DNA of 64,000 nucleotides from Paraburkholderia diazotrophica (GCF_900108945.1 NZ_FNYE01000032.1:28869-92868), one strand, 5' to 3'; positions 1 through 9,208 are shown, numbered from the stretch's first letter. A program made the numbers and translations. The notes: generated from the letters alone by a model not told the origin.

Positions 1-1407
1 GAACTTGTTCTTGTTGAAGTCGAAGCCGCCGACGAGCGCGCGGATCGCGCCGTCCTGCGGCACGACGGAGATGAACGCGCCTTCGATCTGCGGCAACTGC
101 GTGATCGACCAGCTGCCGTCGTCGTTCTTCGCGATACGGATGATGGCGCCAGGCCTCACGCGCTGGTTCGGCTGCGCGCGCGTACTGAGCGCGAATGATG
201 CGTAGCGCAGCCCGTCGCCCTGAATCGTCACGACGTTGCCGTCGATCAGCGTTGCCTGCACCTGCTTCGGATTCGCCGACGTCACTACAGCCGCGATGAT
301 CTCGCCGTTGTCGGGATGTTCGAGCAGCGCATCGTCGATGGCCTGCTCGCGCTCGCCGGCATCGGCGGGCAGATCGATGAACGCTTCCGGTCCGCGATAG
401 CCGTGCCGGCGCTCGTAGTCCATCAGGCCTTTGCGCAGCGCGTGATAGGCGGCGTCCTGATCGGCGGAATCGATCGTCGTCACGACGTTCAGCCCGCGCG
501 TGTACGCCTCTTCGCGGTACTGCGCGTACATCATCTGCCGCACCATTTCCGCAACGTATTCCGCGTGCACGCTGAATTCCTTGCCCGCGCCCTTCACGAC
601 GAGCGGCTGCTGGCTCGCGATTTCGTACTGATTCTCCGTGATGTAGCCCAGCTCCAGCATTCGCTGAAGGATGTATTCCTGACGCACTTTCGCGCGCTTC
701 GGGTTCACGACGGGGTTGTACGCGGACGGCGCTTTCGGCAGGCCGGCCAGCATCGCGCATTCGGCCAGCGACAGGTCTTTCAGGTCCTTGCCGAAGTACA
801 CGCGCGCGGCGCTCGCGAAACCGTACGCGCGCTGGCCGAGATAGATCTGATTCATGTACACCTCGAGAATCTGATCCTTGCTCAGCTTCGATTCGATCTT
901 GTAAGCGAGCAGCATCTCGTAGACCTTGCGCGTGTAGGTCTTCTCGCTGGAAAGGAAGAAGTTGCGCGCGACCTGCATCGTGATCGTGCTCGCACCCTGC
1001 GTCGCGTGACCGTTCGTGAGCGCGACAATGCCGGCGCGCGCGATGCCCGTCAGGTCGACGCCGCCGTGATCGTAGAAGCGGGCGTCCTCGATCGCGAGCA
1101 CGGCTTTCTTGAGATTGTCCGGCACGTCGCGGAAGTGCACGATGTCGCGCCGCTCCTCGCCGAACTCGCCGATCAGCACGTGATCGGCGGTGTAGATGCG
1201 CAGCGGCACTTTCGGGCGATAGTCGGTGAGCGCTTCGAGCGACGGCAGATTGGGCGTCGCGACGACCAGCGCATAGCCCAGCACGAGCATGACACAGACG
1301 ATGCCGGCAAAGATCAGGCCGACAAACCCGAGGATGATCTTGAGCCAGAGAGGACGTTTGCGCTTCGGCGGTGCCGGAGGCGGAGACGTAGGAGTCGTGG
1401 ATTGCAT
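1..1407 (-). CDS. mrcA: Penicillin-binding protein 1A, N-terminal part (cut by window edge)
   Basis: Bifunctional peptidoglycan glycosyltransferase/transpeptidase of the inner membrane. The frame is open from the ATG at 1405–1407 (minus strand) to base 1, giving 469 residues with the C-terminus outside the window. A Pro-rich, basic cytoplasmic start is followed by one membrane anchor (about residues 18–42). The glycosyltransferase domain carries the family motif EDARFYDHGG and the later stretch with VYMNQIYLGQ. The visible part ends at GGFDFNKNKF, just before where the active-site SxxK serine of the transpeptidase would lie. It diverges from pilM, the same arrangement as ponA–pilM in many proteobacteria. 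Family assignment is firm; ponA is the other name in use. Confidence 0.95.
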   Translation of the reverse strand, partial: MQSTTPTSPPPAPPKRKRPLWLKIILGFVGLIFAGIVCVMLVLGYALVVATPNLPSLEALTDYRPKVPLRIYTADHVLIGEFGEERRDIVHFRDVPDNLKKAVLAIEDARFYDHGGVDLTGIARAGIVALTNGHATQGASTITMQVARNFFLSSEKTYTRKVYEMLLAYKIESKLSKDQILEVYMNQIYLGQRAYGFASAARVYFGKDLKDLSLAECAMLAGLPKAPSAYNPVVNPKRAKVRQEYILQRMLELGYITENQYEIASQQPLVVKGAGKEFSVHAEYVAEMVRQMMYAQYREEAYTRGLNVVTTIDSADQDAAYHALRKGLMDYERRHGYRGPEAFIDLPADAGEREQAIDDALLEHPDNGEIIAAVVTSANPKQVQATLIDGNVVTIQGDGLRYASFALSTRAQPNQRVRPGAIIRIAKNDDGSWSITQLPQIEGAFISVVPQDGAIRALVGGFDFNKNKF

Positions 1408-1602
1408 ATGAACACCAAAAAACGGTCCCGCGATTATAGCCGCCCGACCTGGCAGCTTTCGGCGTGCTTACGGCCGCCGCAACCGCACGACTATGAGAAC
1501 ACTGTAGTTCGTTTGATTGTCGCTGGATATCGCTTGCCGGACCATTAGCCATTCGGCCGAATTTCGCTAATGTGCCGCGCTGCGCAGAATCCTTCCCGTT
1601 GT

Positions 1603-1624
1603 CCGCGTCATTCGAATGACGCGG
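1603..1624. promoter_or_regulatory. 22-bp perfect palindrome upstream of pilM
   Basis: Half-site CCGCGTCATTC is followed directly by its exact reverse complement, centred at 1613/1614 and ending 35 bp before the pilM ATG. A second 12-bp palindrome (ATTCGGCCGAAT, 1551–1562) lies upstream in the same ponA–pilM intergenic region. It could be a dimeric regulator site or an RNA hairpin in the pil leader. There is no T-tract after it, so it is unlikely to be a terminator. Function is inferred only. Confidence 0.55.
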
Positions 1625-1659
1625 GCCTTCAGAGTCGGTTTGTGTCCGAGGGGGAAGGT

Positions 1660-2616
1660 ATGACGTTGAAAGACTCGTTACGGATGTCGATGCGGCGGCA
1701 CGCAGTCGGCATCGATGTAGGTGCGCAAGCGGTCAGGATCGTGGTGGTGAGTTGCAGCGGGCGAAAGGGCGGCCCCGTGCGCATCGAGTGCGTGGCGTCG
1801 GAGCCGCTTGCGCCAGGCGCGATGGCAGGCATGGAGATCGTCGACCGTCATGCGGTGGCGCGCACGCTCGCCGCTGTGCTCGGGCATGTGCCGCAGCATT
1901 GCACGTCGCAGGCGTTGCGCTGCGCGATGGCGATTCCCGGCTCAGCAACGTTCACCGCGCATCTGCCTGCCGGCCAGGCGAATGGCCAGCATCGTCGTGC
2001 GGCCGTCGAGCCCGTCGTGATGATGGAAGCCGAGCGGATCGCAGGCATCGAACGTCACGCGTTGGCCGTCGACTGGTATGTCGAGGACACGCCGCCGCGC
2101 CTCGGCGAAATTGCGGTTGCGGCGACGGCCCGCGAGCACCTCGAAGCGCGCATCGAATGCGCGGCGATGGCGGACATCACGCTGACCACCGTCGACGTGG
2201 AGCCGCACGCGGCGTTGCGCGCGCTGCGTCATGCCGCGACATTCGAACTCGAACTGAACGCGCCGTACGCCGCGATCTGGATCGGCGGCGACGGCGTCTA
2301 CGGCTGGCGCATCGACGGTGAAACCGTCGCGGAGGAGATCCGCTATCCGTCGCCCGAGTATTCGTGCCTCGCCGATGCGTTGCGCGATCTCGCCGAAAAC
2401 AATCTGAATGTATGCGCGCTGGTCGGAGGCGAAATCGATTTGCTGGAAGGCGTGTGCTTTTCGCTTGCGGACATCGGCGATGTGCTGGGCTGCTCCGTGT
2501 TGCCGTTCGATTGTTCGTCGTTCGGTGACGGTAACGCGGTCCCGTTATCGGACGTGCTGCACGAGCCTTCTTTGGCGGTCGCGTTCGGGCTTGCGTTGCG
2601 CGGCATCGCACAATGA
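1660..2616 (+). CDS. pilM: Type IV pilus assembly protein PilM
   Basis: Actin-like cytoplasmic ATPase that binds the N-terminus of PilN and forms the inner ring of the type IV pilus alignment complex. The first phosphate-binding motif of the actin/FtsA fold is visible near the start (GIDVGAQAVRIVVVS, residues 15–29). A longer frame reaches back to 1570, but the ATG at 1660 is preceded by a good ribosome site (GGGGAAGG) and gives the usual N-terminus, 318 residues. It is first in pilM–pilN–pilO/P–pilQ; its stop overlaps the pilN start (ATGA). The sequence is divergent from Pseudomonas PilM, so position in the operon supports the name. Confidence 0.87.
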   Translation: MTLKDSLRMSMRRHAVGIDVGAQAVRIVVVSCSGRKGGPVRIECVASEPLAPGAMAGMEIVDRHAVARTLAAVLGHVPQHCTSQALRCAMAIPGSATFTAHLPAGQANGQHRRAAVEPVVMMEAERIAGIERHALAVDWYVEDTPPRLGEIAVAATAREHLEARIECAAMADITLTTVDVEPHAALRALRHAATFELELNAPYAAIWIGGDGVYGWRIDGETVAEEIRYPSPEYSCLADALRDLAENNLNVCALVGGEIDLLEGVCFSLADIGDVLGCSVLPFDCSSFGDGNAVPLSDVLHEPSLAVAFGLALRGIAQ

Positions 2617-3236
2617 GCGCGACGCGGATCAAAGCCGGCGGCTTCAACCTGTTGCCGCACCGGCAACGCGATGCACGGCTTGCGCGCCGGCGCCGCTATA
2701 TCGAATGGACGGCTGCAGCGCTTTGCGGATGCTTTGCCGTGGTGATGCTGGTGAGTTGGCAAGCATTCGAGCGAACGCGTATCGACAGACAGCGTGCAGA
2801 GCTCGACGGCAAGCTCGCGACGCTTGCATCGCCGCTTGCCGAACACGCGCGTCTGACAGGCGAAGCCAGCAATGAGCGCTTGCAGAACGAGCGTGCCGCG
2901 ACGCTTTCCGAGCCGCTCGTTCATTTGCTCGATCTGCTCGATGCGTTGAGTCGGGAGCCATCCGAAGCCGTCGTCGTCAAGCAGTTGAGGCAGCGTGGGC
3001 GCGATACGGAAATGCTTGCTGTGTCGACGGATCACGCGGCGGCGTCGGCGTGGCTGAACCGGCTTGCCGCGTTGAGGGGCGTGAAGGACGCCAGTCTCAG
3101 CGATCTCCATCGCACGGCAAGTGCGACGGAATCGTCCGCTGCCATCGAACTCACGGCGAATCTGAAGTGGGATGGGCCGCCTGAAAAGCCTAAAGCGTCC
3201 GCGCCGGTTCATCAGAAAACGAGAGGTGAGAAATGA
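2613..3236 (+). CDS. pilN: Type IV pilus assembly protein PilN
   Basis: Bitopic inner-membrane protein of the pilus alignment complex, 207 residues. The N-terminus has the conserved FNLLPHR motif (residues 11–17) that PilM binds, then a basic stretch and one transmembrane helix (about 31–50), then a periplasmic coiled-coil region and a ferredoxin-like fold. The ATG overlaps the pilM stop and its own stop overlaps the next start, indicating translational coupling. Confidence 0.88.
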   Translation: MSATRIKAGGFNLLPHRQRDARLARRRRYIEWTAAALCGCFAVVMLVSWQAFERTRIDRQRAELDGKLATLASPLAEHARLTGEASNERLQNERAATLSEPLVHLLDLLDALSREPSEAVVVKQLRQRGRDTEMLAVSTDHAAASAWLNRLAALRGVKDASLSDLHRTASATESSAAIELTANLKWDGPPEKPKASAPVHQKTRGEK

Positions 3237-4147
3237 ACACAACCACGGTCGGCCGCATCGGCGCGCCGTTTAAGCGCGTGCCGTTCGGGGACGCAATCGC
3301 CGAGCGCCTGCGCATGCCGCTCGAAGCATGGAGCGCGCGGCGGCGCTGCCTTGTCGCGCTGGCGATTGCCGTTGCCGTGTTCGCGCTTGGCGCGAACGCG
3401 TGGACCGCTGCGGATATGAGTGGCGTGCAGACGAGCAGCGATGCCTTGTCGGCCGCACAGCGAAAATTGAGCGAAGCGCAAGCCGCTGTTGCGCAACTGC
3501 CGGCCTTGCGCCGTGCAGCGCCTGTCGCGCATGTGCCGGCGGGATGGACCTCCGCAGACGGCGTGCGCGTTATCTCCCAGCTCGCAGCGCGCAGCGACGT
3601 CACGCTGCTGAAAATCGAGCCGGGCGCGGTGGCGGGAAGCGGGCTCGACGCGATGCGTCCGCTGCACGTGACAGCGCAGGCCGATTTCGATCACGCCGTC
3701 GATTTTCTCGAAGGCCTGTCGAGCCTGCCCGTGCTCGTCGTGCCCGACGAACTGACGCTCAAGCGCCAGGGCGACGCATTGTCGGTGAGCGCGACGTTGC
3801 ATTCGTTCAACGCGATTCATCCCGTGCCGAGCGCCGCGCGCTCAAGCGTGCGCAACGATCCCGACGCATTCGATCCGGACGAAGAAATCGTGTTCTACGA
3901 TCCGTTCCAGCCACCGACGTTCGCATCTGCATCCGAGGACGCGCCGGTATCGATGCGGCTCGTCGGACTGCTGGCCGACCGCATGCGCGGGCTTGCGCTG
4001 ATCGAAACGGGCGATGGCGCAGAGATACTCGAAAGCGGACAGCAGTGGGGCGACGAGCGTGTCACGCATGTCGATGCCAACGCACTCACGTTTGCGAAGC
4101 GCGACGGCAGCATGCATTCGTTCACGCTTGCGGAGGCCGTCGAATGA
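3233..4147 (+). CDS. pilO: Fused PilO–PilP-like type IV pilus alignment protein
   Basis: 304 residues, longer than a usual PilO (about 200). Residues 1–190 look like PilO: a membrane helix at about 38–60, a coiled coil, and a periplasmic domain. After a linker (about 195–220) the C-terminus holds the PilP-type block: a YDPFQPP motif, then RLVGLLADRMRGLALIE, then a short beta-rich end. PilP is normally a separate lipoprotein gene between pilO and pilQ that links the inner-membrane complex to the secretin. Here no separate pilP exists and pilQ starts at the overlapping ATGA. I read this as a PilO–PilP fusion that has lost the lipid anchor. The fusion is an inference from motif and position. Confidence 0.75.
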   Translation: MNTTTVGRIGAPFKRVPFGDAIAERLRMPLEAWSARRRCLVALAIAVAVFALGANAWTAADMSGVQTSSDALSAAQRKLSEAQAAVAQLPALRRAAPVAHVPAGWTSADGVRVISQLAARSDVTLLKIEPGAVAGSGLDAMRPLHVTAQADFDHAVDFLEGLSSLPVLVVPDELTLKRQGDALSVSATLHSFNAIHPVPSAARSSVRNDPDAFDPDEEIVFYDPFQPPTFASASEDAPVSMRLVGLLADRMRGLALIETGDGAEILESGQQWGDERVTHVDANALTFAKRDGSMHSFTLAEAVE

Positions 4148-5787
4148 TGCGCCTGCACAACATACGCTGGCTTCTCGCGTGCGTGTCCTGCGTCGCGATG
4201 GCGGCGCGCGCAGCGTTGCCGCCCCTTCCCTCGAACATGCCGTTCGACGACGCGATCGCGCCGGCCGGCATGCCGCCGTTGCCGCGCGTGATTACGACGG
4301 ACGTCGCGAATCCGTTCGTGCTCGATGCAGCGGATGACGGTGGCGTATCGACAGCCGATGCGAAGGTTCCGCCGCAGGAGTCCGAACAGGCGCTTTCTGC
4401 CGAACGCGATGACGCCGAACCTCGCCGTAAGACAGAAAGCGGGGCACAGAAAGAATCGCGGCAATATCAGCAAGAAGCACGGCAAGAAGCACAGCATGAA
4501 GCGCTCGAAGGTCCGCCCGTCCCGCTTGCGCCCGCCGCTCGCCTGAGCACGAGCACGAGCGCGTCCGTTGCGCTTCCCGCCGACACGCCGATCACGCTGC
4601 ACTTTCAGCACGCCGAGTTGGGCGCCGTGCTCGGCGCATTCGCGCGATTCACGGGCCTCAGCATCGTCGCGAGTGAAAAGGCGCGCGGCACGGTCACGCT
4701 GCATCTGGACAACGTGCCGTGGCGCACCGCGTTCGATACGCTGCTCGACGTCAACGGCCTCGCGATGGAACAGCGCGGCAAGGTGATCTGGGTCGCGCCG
4801 CTGTCGGAGCTTACCGCGCGCGAGCGTCAGCGTTTCGAGGCGCATGCGCGCGCAGCCGAACTCGAACCGCTCGCGAGCCGCACGTTCGAACTGCACTACG
4901 CGCACGCCGACGAACTGCGCAAGCTGCTGACGGCATCGGGCAATCAACGCGTACTGTCGAAGCGTGGCGCCGCGATGGCCGATACGCGCACCAATCTGCT
5001 GTTCGTCACCGATCTCGAAGCGCGCCTCGCGCAGATCGCGGAACTGATCGCGTCGCTCGACCGGCCGACGCGCCAGGTGCTGATCGAGGCCCGGATCGTC
5101 GAAGCGGAGAAGGGCTTCTCGCGCAATCTTGGCGTAAAGCTGTCGATGGCAGCAGCGAGCGAGGACGGGAAGGCGACGGGCCTCGTCGGCGGAAAGGATG
5201 GCGCGGTCTTCGATCTGTCGGCGCGGCCGATTTCGGGCTTCGACGCCGCCACGGCCGGCCTGACGCTTTTTGCCGCGCAGGCGACGCGGCTTCTGAACAT
5301 CGAGCTGAGCGCGCTCGAAGCGCAGGGGCGCGGCCAGATCGTGTCGAGCCCGCGCGTGGTGACGGCGGACAGGATGAAGGCGATCGTCGAGCAGGGCACC
5401 GAGCTGCCCTATCAGGCGAAAGTCGGGCAAGGCGTGTCGGGCGTGCAGTTTCGCCGTGCGAGTCTCAAACTGGAGGTCGAGCCGCAAATCACGCCTGACG
5501 GCCGGGTCGTGCTGGATCTCGATGTCGCGAAGGACAGCGTCGGCGAGCAGACGGCGTCCGGGCCCGCGATCAACACCAAGCACGTGCAGACGCGCGTCGA
5601 GGTGGAGGACGGCGGGACGGTGTCGATCGGCGGAATCTACGAGGCCGACGACCGCGATGATGTGACGCGCGTGCCGCTCCTGGGCAAAATACCGCTTCTG
5701 GGCGCATTTTTCCGTCACCGCGCTCATCGCGATCTGACCAGCGAACTCGTCGTTTTTATCACGCCAAGGGTTGTGCAGACGAATTGA
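4144..5787 (+). CDS. pilQ: Type IV pilus secretin PilQ
   Basis: Outer-membrane secretin through which the pilus or incoming DNA passes; 547 residues. The start chosen is the ATG overlapping the previous stop; a second ATG follows directly at 4147. An N-terminal signal peptide (about residues 1–25, ending in ARA) leads to a low-complexity Glu/Gln/Arg-rich region (about 75–125), an STN/secretin-N domain (about 150–215, TPITLHFQHAELG), an N1 domain (about 245–320), and the secretin core with VSSPRVVTADRMKAIVEQG and the C-terminal LLGKIPLLGAFFRHR motif. It lacks the AMIN domains of longer PilQ proteins. Last gene of the pil operon. Confidence 0.92.
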   Translation: MMRLHNIRWLLACVSCVAMAARAALPPLPSNMPFDDAIAPAGMPPLPRVITTDVANPFVLDAADDGGVSTADAKVPPQESEQALSAERDDAEPRRKTESGAQKESRQYQQEARQEAQHEALEGPPVPLAPAARLSTSTSASVALPADTPITLHFQHAELGAVLGAFARFTGLSIVASEKARGTVTLHLDNVPWRTAFDTLLDVNGLAMEQRGKVIWVAPLSELTARERQRFEAHARAAELEPLASRTFELHYAHADELRKLLTASGNQRVLSKRGAAMADTRTNLLFVTDLEARLAQIAELIASLDRPTRQVLIEARIVEAEKGFSRNLGVKLSMAAASEDGKATGLVGGKDGAVFDLSARPISGFDAATAGLTLFAAQATRLLNIELSALEAQGRGQIVSSPRVVTADRMKAIVEQGTELPYQAKVGQGVSGVQFRRASLKLEVEPQITPDGRVVLDLDVAKDSVGEQTASGPAINTKHVQTRVEVEDGGTVSIGGIYEADDRDDVTRVPLLGKIPLLGAFFRHRAHRDLTSELVVFITPRVVQTN

Positions 5788-5924
5788 CGAATCGCCGGGC
5801 AAGACGCCACGGGCGGGAGCCGAACGCAGGACGGGCGCCAGCGCGCGGGCCGTCAGGCTCGACAAGGCAGGCGCTTTGCCAGTAAGCTGCCGCACGAACT
5901 ACACCGGACTAGCCAGAGGACAAG

Positions 5925-6476
5925 TTGCAAGCGCGGGACGCACACGCCAACGTTTTTTTCGTAGGGCTCATGGGGGCGGGCAAGACCACCGTGGGCCGGG
6001 CCGTGGCGCGCCGGCTGGAGCGCCCGTTCTTCGACTCCGACCACGAAATCGAGGCGCGCACGGGCGCGCGCATCCCGGTGATCTTCGAACTGGAGGGCGA
6101 AGCGGGCTTTCGCGACCGCGAGGCGCAAGTGATCGCCGAGCTTACCGGCCGCGAGAACATCGTCCTCGCGACTGGCGGCGGCGCGGTGCTGCGCCCTGAA
6201 AACCGCGAAGCGCTGCGCCAGCACGGCATCGTCGTCTATCTGCGCGCGAATCCGCACGATCTGTGGCTGCGCACGCGCCGCGACAAGAACCGGCCGCTCT
6301 TGCAAACCGAGGACCCGAAAGGGCGCCTCGAAGCGCTCTACGAAGTCCGCGACCCGCTCTACCGCGAATGCGCCGATTTCGTAATCGAAACGGGCCGTCC
6401 GTCGGTCAACGGACTCGTCAACATGGTGCTGATGCAGCTCGAGATGGCGGGCGTCGCCAAGTCTCCTGCGTCATAA
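5925..6476 (+). CDS. aroK: Shikimate kinase
   Basis: Phosphorylates shikimate to shikimate 3-phosphate in aromatic amino acid synthesis. 183 residues from a TTG start at 5925 (GAGGACAAG ribosome site just before); the next ATG would cut into the Walker A loop (GLMGAGKTTVGR, residues 14–25). The shikimate-binding DxD region (FFDSDHEIE), GGGAVLRPENR and the lid region RDKNRPLL are present. It sits downstream of pilQ and 7 bp before aroB. Confidence 0.95.
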   Translation: MQARDAHANVFFVGLMGAGKTTVGRAVARRLERPFFDSDHEIEARTGARIPVIFELEGEAGFRDREAQVIAELTGRENIVLATGGGAVLRPENREALRQHGIVVYLRANPHDLWLRTRRDKNRPLLQTEDPKGRLEALYEVRDPLYRECADFVIETGRPSVNGLVNMVLMQLEMAGVAKSPAS

Positions 6477-6483
6477 TGACGAG

Positions 6484-7575
6484 ATGACCTCCATGATTAC
6501 CGTCAACGTCGAACTGGGCGAGCGCGCCTACCCCATCCACATCGGCGCCGATCTGATCGGCAAGACCGAACTGTTCGCCCCGCATATTCGCGGCTCGTCC
6601 GTCACCATCGTCACCAATACGACTGTCGATCCGCTGTACGGCGACGCGTTGCGCAAGGCGCTCGCGCCGCTCGGCAAGGACGTGACGACGGTCGTGCTGC
6701 CCGACGGCGAAGCGCACAAGAACTGGGAAACGCTGAATCTGATTTTCGACGCGCTGCTCGGCGCGCGCGCCGATCGCAAGACCACGCTGATCGCGCTCGG
6801 CGGCGGCGTGATTGGCGACATGACGGGATTTGCCGCCGCCTGCTACATGCGCGGCGTGCCGTTCATCCAGGTGCCGACTACGCTGCTGTCGCAGGTCGAT
6901 TCGTCGGTGGGCGGCAAGACGGGCATCAATCACCCGCTCGGCAAGAACATGATCGGCGCGTTCTACCAGCCGCAAGCGGTGATCGCCGAAATCGGCGCGC
7001 TGCGCACGCTGCCCGCGCGCGAACTGGCGGCCGGCATCGCGGAAGTCATCAAGACGGGCGCAATCGCCGACGCAGCGTTCTTCGAGTGGATCGAGGCGAA
7101 CGTCGAGGCGCTCAATCGTTGCGAGCCGCAGGCGCTCGCGGAAGCCGTCAAGCGTTCGTGCGAAATCAAGGCATCCGTCGTGGCTGCCGACGAACGCGAA
7201 GGCGGTCTCCGTGCGATCCTCAATTTCGGCCATACGTTCGGTCACGCGATCGAGGCGGGCCTCGGCTACGGCGAATGGCTGCACGGCGAAGCCGTCGGCT
7301 GCGGGATGGTGATGGCGGCCGATCTGTCGGTGCGGCTCGGCCATCTGGACCAAGCCGCGCGCGAGCGACTCGTTGCCGTCATCAGGGCTGCGCATCTTCC
7401 CACCAGCGCACCCGCGCTTGGCGCGTCGCGTTATGTCGACCTGATGCGCGTCGACAAGAAAGCAGAAGCGGGCGAAATCAAGTTCATCCTGCTGAAGCGT
7501 TTCGGCGACACACTGATCACGCGCGCACCAGACGACGCCGTGCTACAGACGCTCGACGCCAACGTCGGCGCCTGA
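6484..7575 (+). CDS. aroB: 3-dehydroquinate synthase
   Basis: NAD-dependent, metal-dependent enzyme converting DAHP to 3-dehydroquinate, the second step of the shikimate pathway. 363 residues from 6484; the ATG at 6493 (MITVNVELGERAYPIHIG) matches the usual family start and may be the true one. Visible motifs: the NAD-binding GGGVIGDMTGF, the substrate loop VPTTLLSQVDSSVGGKTG, and metal-ligand regions RAILNFGHTFGHAIE and WLHGEAVGCGM. Forms an aroK–aroB pair. Confidence 0.96.
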   Translation: MTSMITVNVELGERAYPIHIGADLIGKTELFAPHIRGSSVTIVTNTTVDPLYGDALRKALAPLGKDVTTVVLPDGEAHKNWETLNLIFDALLGARADRKTTLIALGGGVIGDMTGFAAACYMRGVPFIQVPTTLLSQVDSSVGGKTGINHPLGKNMIGAFYQPQAVIAEIGALRTLPARELAAGIAEVIKTGAIADAAFFEWIEANVEALNRCEPQALAEAVKRSCEIKASVVAADEREGGLRAILNFGHTFGHAIEAGLGYGEWLHGEAVGCGMVMAADLSVRLGHLDQAARERLVAVIRAAHLPTSAPALGASRYVDLMRVDKKAEAGEIKFILLKRFGDTLITRAPDDAVLQTLDANVGA

Positions 7576-7632
7576 CGCGACGCGCGGCCAGGGCAACGGC
7601 ACAAGGGCGTCGCTTCGGATTCGGAGACATCG

Positions 7633-8850
7633 GTGAGTGAAATACGCAGCGACAATCTGATCGAACCACGCGACGTCTCGTGTGCGCCCGCCACGGGCGC
7701 CACGTCGTTGCCCACCATCGCAGCGCTCGAAGCGCATCTTGCGCCGTATGCCGCGCACTCTTCTCAGTCGCGCGGCCGGCGCCATTACGAACCGCCGCCA
7801 AGCGCGCGCACCGAGTTTCAGCGCGATCGCGATCGCATCGTTCACTCCACGGCTTTCCGGCGGCTCGAATACAAGACGCAAGTGTTCGTGAACCACGAGG
7901 GCGATCTGTTTCGCACGCGGCTCACGCACAGTCTTGAAGTTGCGCAGATCGCGCGTTCCGTCGCGCGCAATCTGCGCGTGAACGAGGATCTCGTCGAAGC
8001 GATCTCGCTCGCGCACGATCTCGGACATACGCCATTTGGCCACGCGGGACAGGACGCGCTCAACGAATGCATGCGCGAGTACGGCGGCTTCGAACACAAT
8101 CTGCAGAGCCTTGCCGTCGTCGACGATCTCGAAGAGCACTACGGCGCATTCGATGGCCTGAATCTGTGCTTCGAAACGCGCGAGGGCATTCTCAAGCATT
8201 GCTCGCGCGAAAACGCGCGGCGTCTAGGTGAACTGGGCGAGCGTTTTCTGCAAGGACGCCAACCGTCGATCGAAGCGCAGATCGCGAATCTCGCCGATGA
8301 AATCGCGTACAACAATCACGACGTGGACGACGGTCTGCGCTCGGGATTGCTCACCATCGACCAGCTCACCGAAGTCGAGCTATGGCGCACGCATGACGAG
8401 GCGGCGCGCCGCGACTATCCGCACATCGAAGGGCGCAGGCTGATTCACGAGACGGTGCGCCGTATCATCAACACGCTGATCGTCGATCTGATCGACACGA
8501 CGACGCGCAATATCGCGCACCATGCGCCGGCATCGCTTGACGATGTGCGACGTGCGCCGCCGCTTGTCGCGCATAGCGCAGCCATCGCCGCGCAGGCCGC
8601 TGCGCTCAAGCAGTTTCTGTTCAAGAACCTTTATCGGCACTATCGGGTGATGCGCATGGCGAGCAAGGCGCGGCGCGTGATCATCGGTCTGTTCGATGCG
8701 TTCATCGACGACCCTCGGCTGTTGCCGCCCGATTACCAGACAGCGGACGCAGCGAAGCAGCCGCGACTGATCGCGCATTACATCGCGGGCATGACGGACC
8801 GGTACGCGTCGAAGGAATACCAGCGGCTATTCGTCGTCGACGGTACTTGA
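7633..8850 (+). CDS. dgt: dGTP triphosphohydrolase-like HD-domain protein
   Basis: HD-superfamily nucleotide triphosphohydrolase of the dGTPase type, hydrolysing dNTPs to nucleoside and triphosphate; 405 residues. The start is a GTG at 7633 preceded by GGAG. Conserved blocks are RDRDRIVHSTAFRRLEYKTQVF, the first metal histidine in LTHSLEVAQI, and the HD pair in LAHDLGHTPFGHAG. Length and motifs fit the shorter dgt-like class found next to aroB in beta-proteobacteria rather than E. coli Dgt (505 residues), so substrate preference is uncertain. Confidence 0.9.
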   Translation: MSEIRSDNLIEPRDVSCAPATGATSLPTIAALEAHLAPYAAHSSQSRGRRHYEPPPSARTEFQRDRDRIVHSTAFRRLEYKTQVFVNHEGDLFRTRLTHSLEVAQIARSVARNLRVNEDLVEAISLAHDLGHTPFGHAGQDALNECMREYGGFEHNLQSLAVVDDLEEHYGAFDGLNLCFETREGILKHCSRENARRLGELGERFLQGRQPSIEAQIANLADEIAYNNHDVDDGLRSGLLTIDQLTEVELWRTHDEAARRDYPHIEGRRLIHETVRRIINTLIVDLIDTTTRNIAHHAPASLDDVRRAPPLVAHSAAIAAQAAALKQFLFKNLYRHYRVMRMASKARRVIIGLFDAFIDDPRLLPPDYQTADAAKQPRLIAHYIAGMTDRYASKEYQRLFVVDGT

Positions 8851-9199
8851 TGCCATACGTGAGCCGCGTTTGACACGCGATGCTCAGCACGTGTTCGCCG
8901 CGAAGGTGACGGAAGAACGCTCACACGTTCACCGTCACGCGCAAAACAGACCGCGCGCCGTGCAACGTGCATCGCACGTGTGTGACGGCTTGGACGCGCG
9001 TTCACAACAGCTCACAACGGATCGCAACGACATGCGCACGCATGCTGTGCACAAGCGCGCACGGGCGCAGCCGTGCACAGCGTCGTGGCCGTTGCAGCGA
9101 TCCGATGTGCGGCCGATCCAGTCGCCTGACCGTTCAGCCAGGTTCGCTGAGTCAGCGCATCAGCGCATCAACGCATCAACGCATCAACGCATCAACGCA
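8851..9199. other. Gene-free interval after dgt
   Basis: No frame here has a convincing start, ribosome site or family resemblance. The only clear structure is the short tandem repeat at its right end. No intrinsic terminator for dgt was seen. Confidence 0.5.
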
Positions 9200-9208
9200 T
9201 CAACGCAT
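9155..9208. repeat. 8-bp tandem repeat (RCGCATCA), about 6.5 copies
   Basis: Two units GCGCATCA (9155–9170) are followed by four units ACGCATCA (9171–9202) and a partial unit. The array runs into the 3' end of the DUF883 gene, whose minus-strand stop codon (9200–9202) is inside one unit, so copy-number change would shift or lengthen the last codons or just the 3' flank. Confidence 0.9.

Noticed and set aside
3895..5895. A 666-codon minus-strand frame opposite pilO/pilQ
   Set aside because: Basic, low-complexity translation with no start signal; shadow of pilQ.
9155..9208. Short repeats considered as a CRISPR remnant
   Set aside because: Units are 8 bp, contiguous and without spacers; no cas genes nearby.
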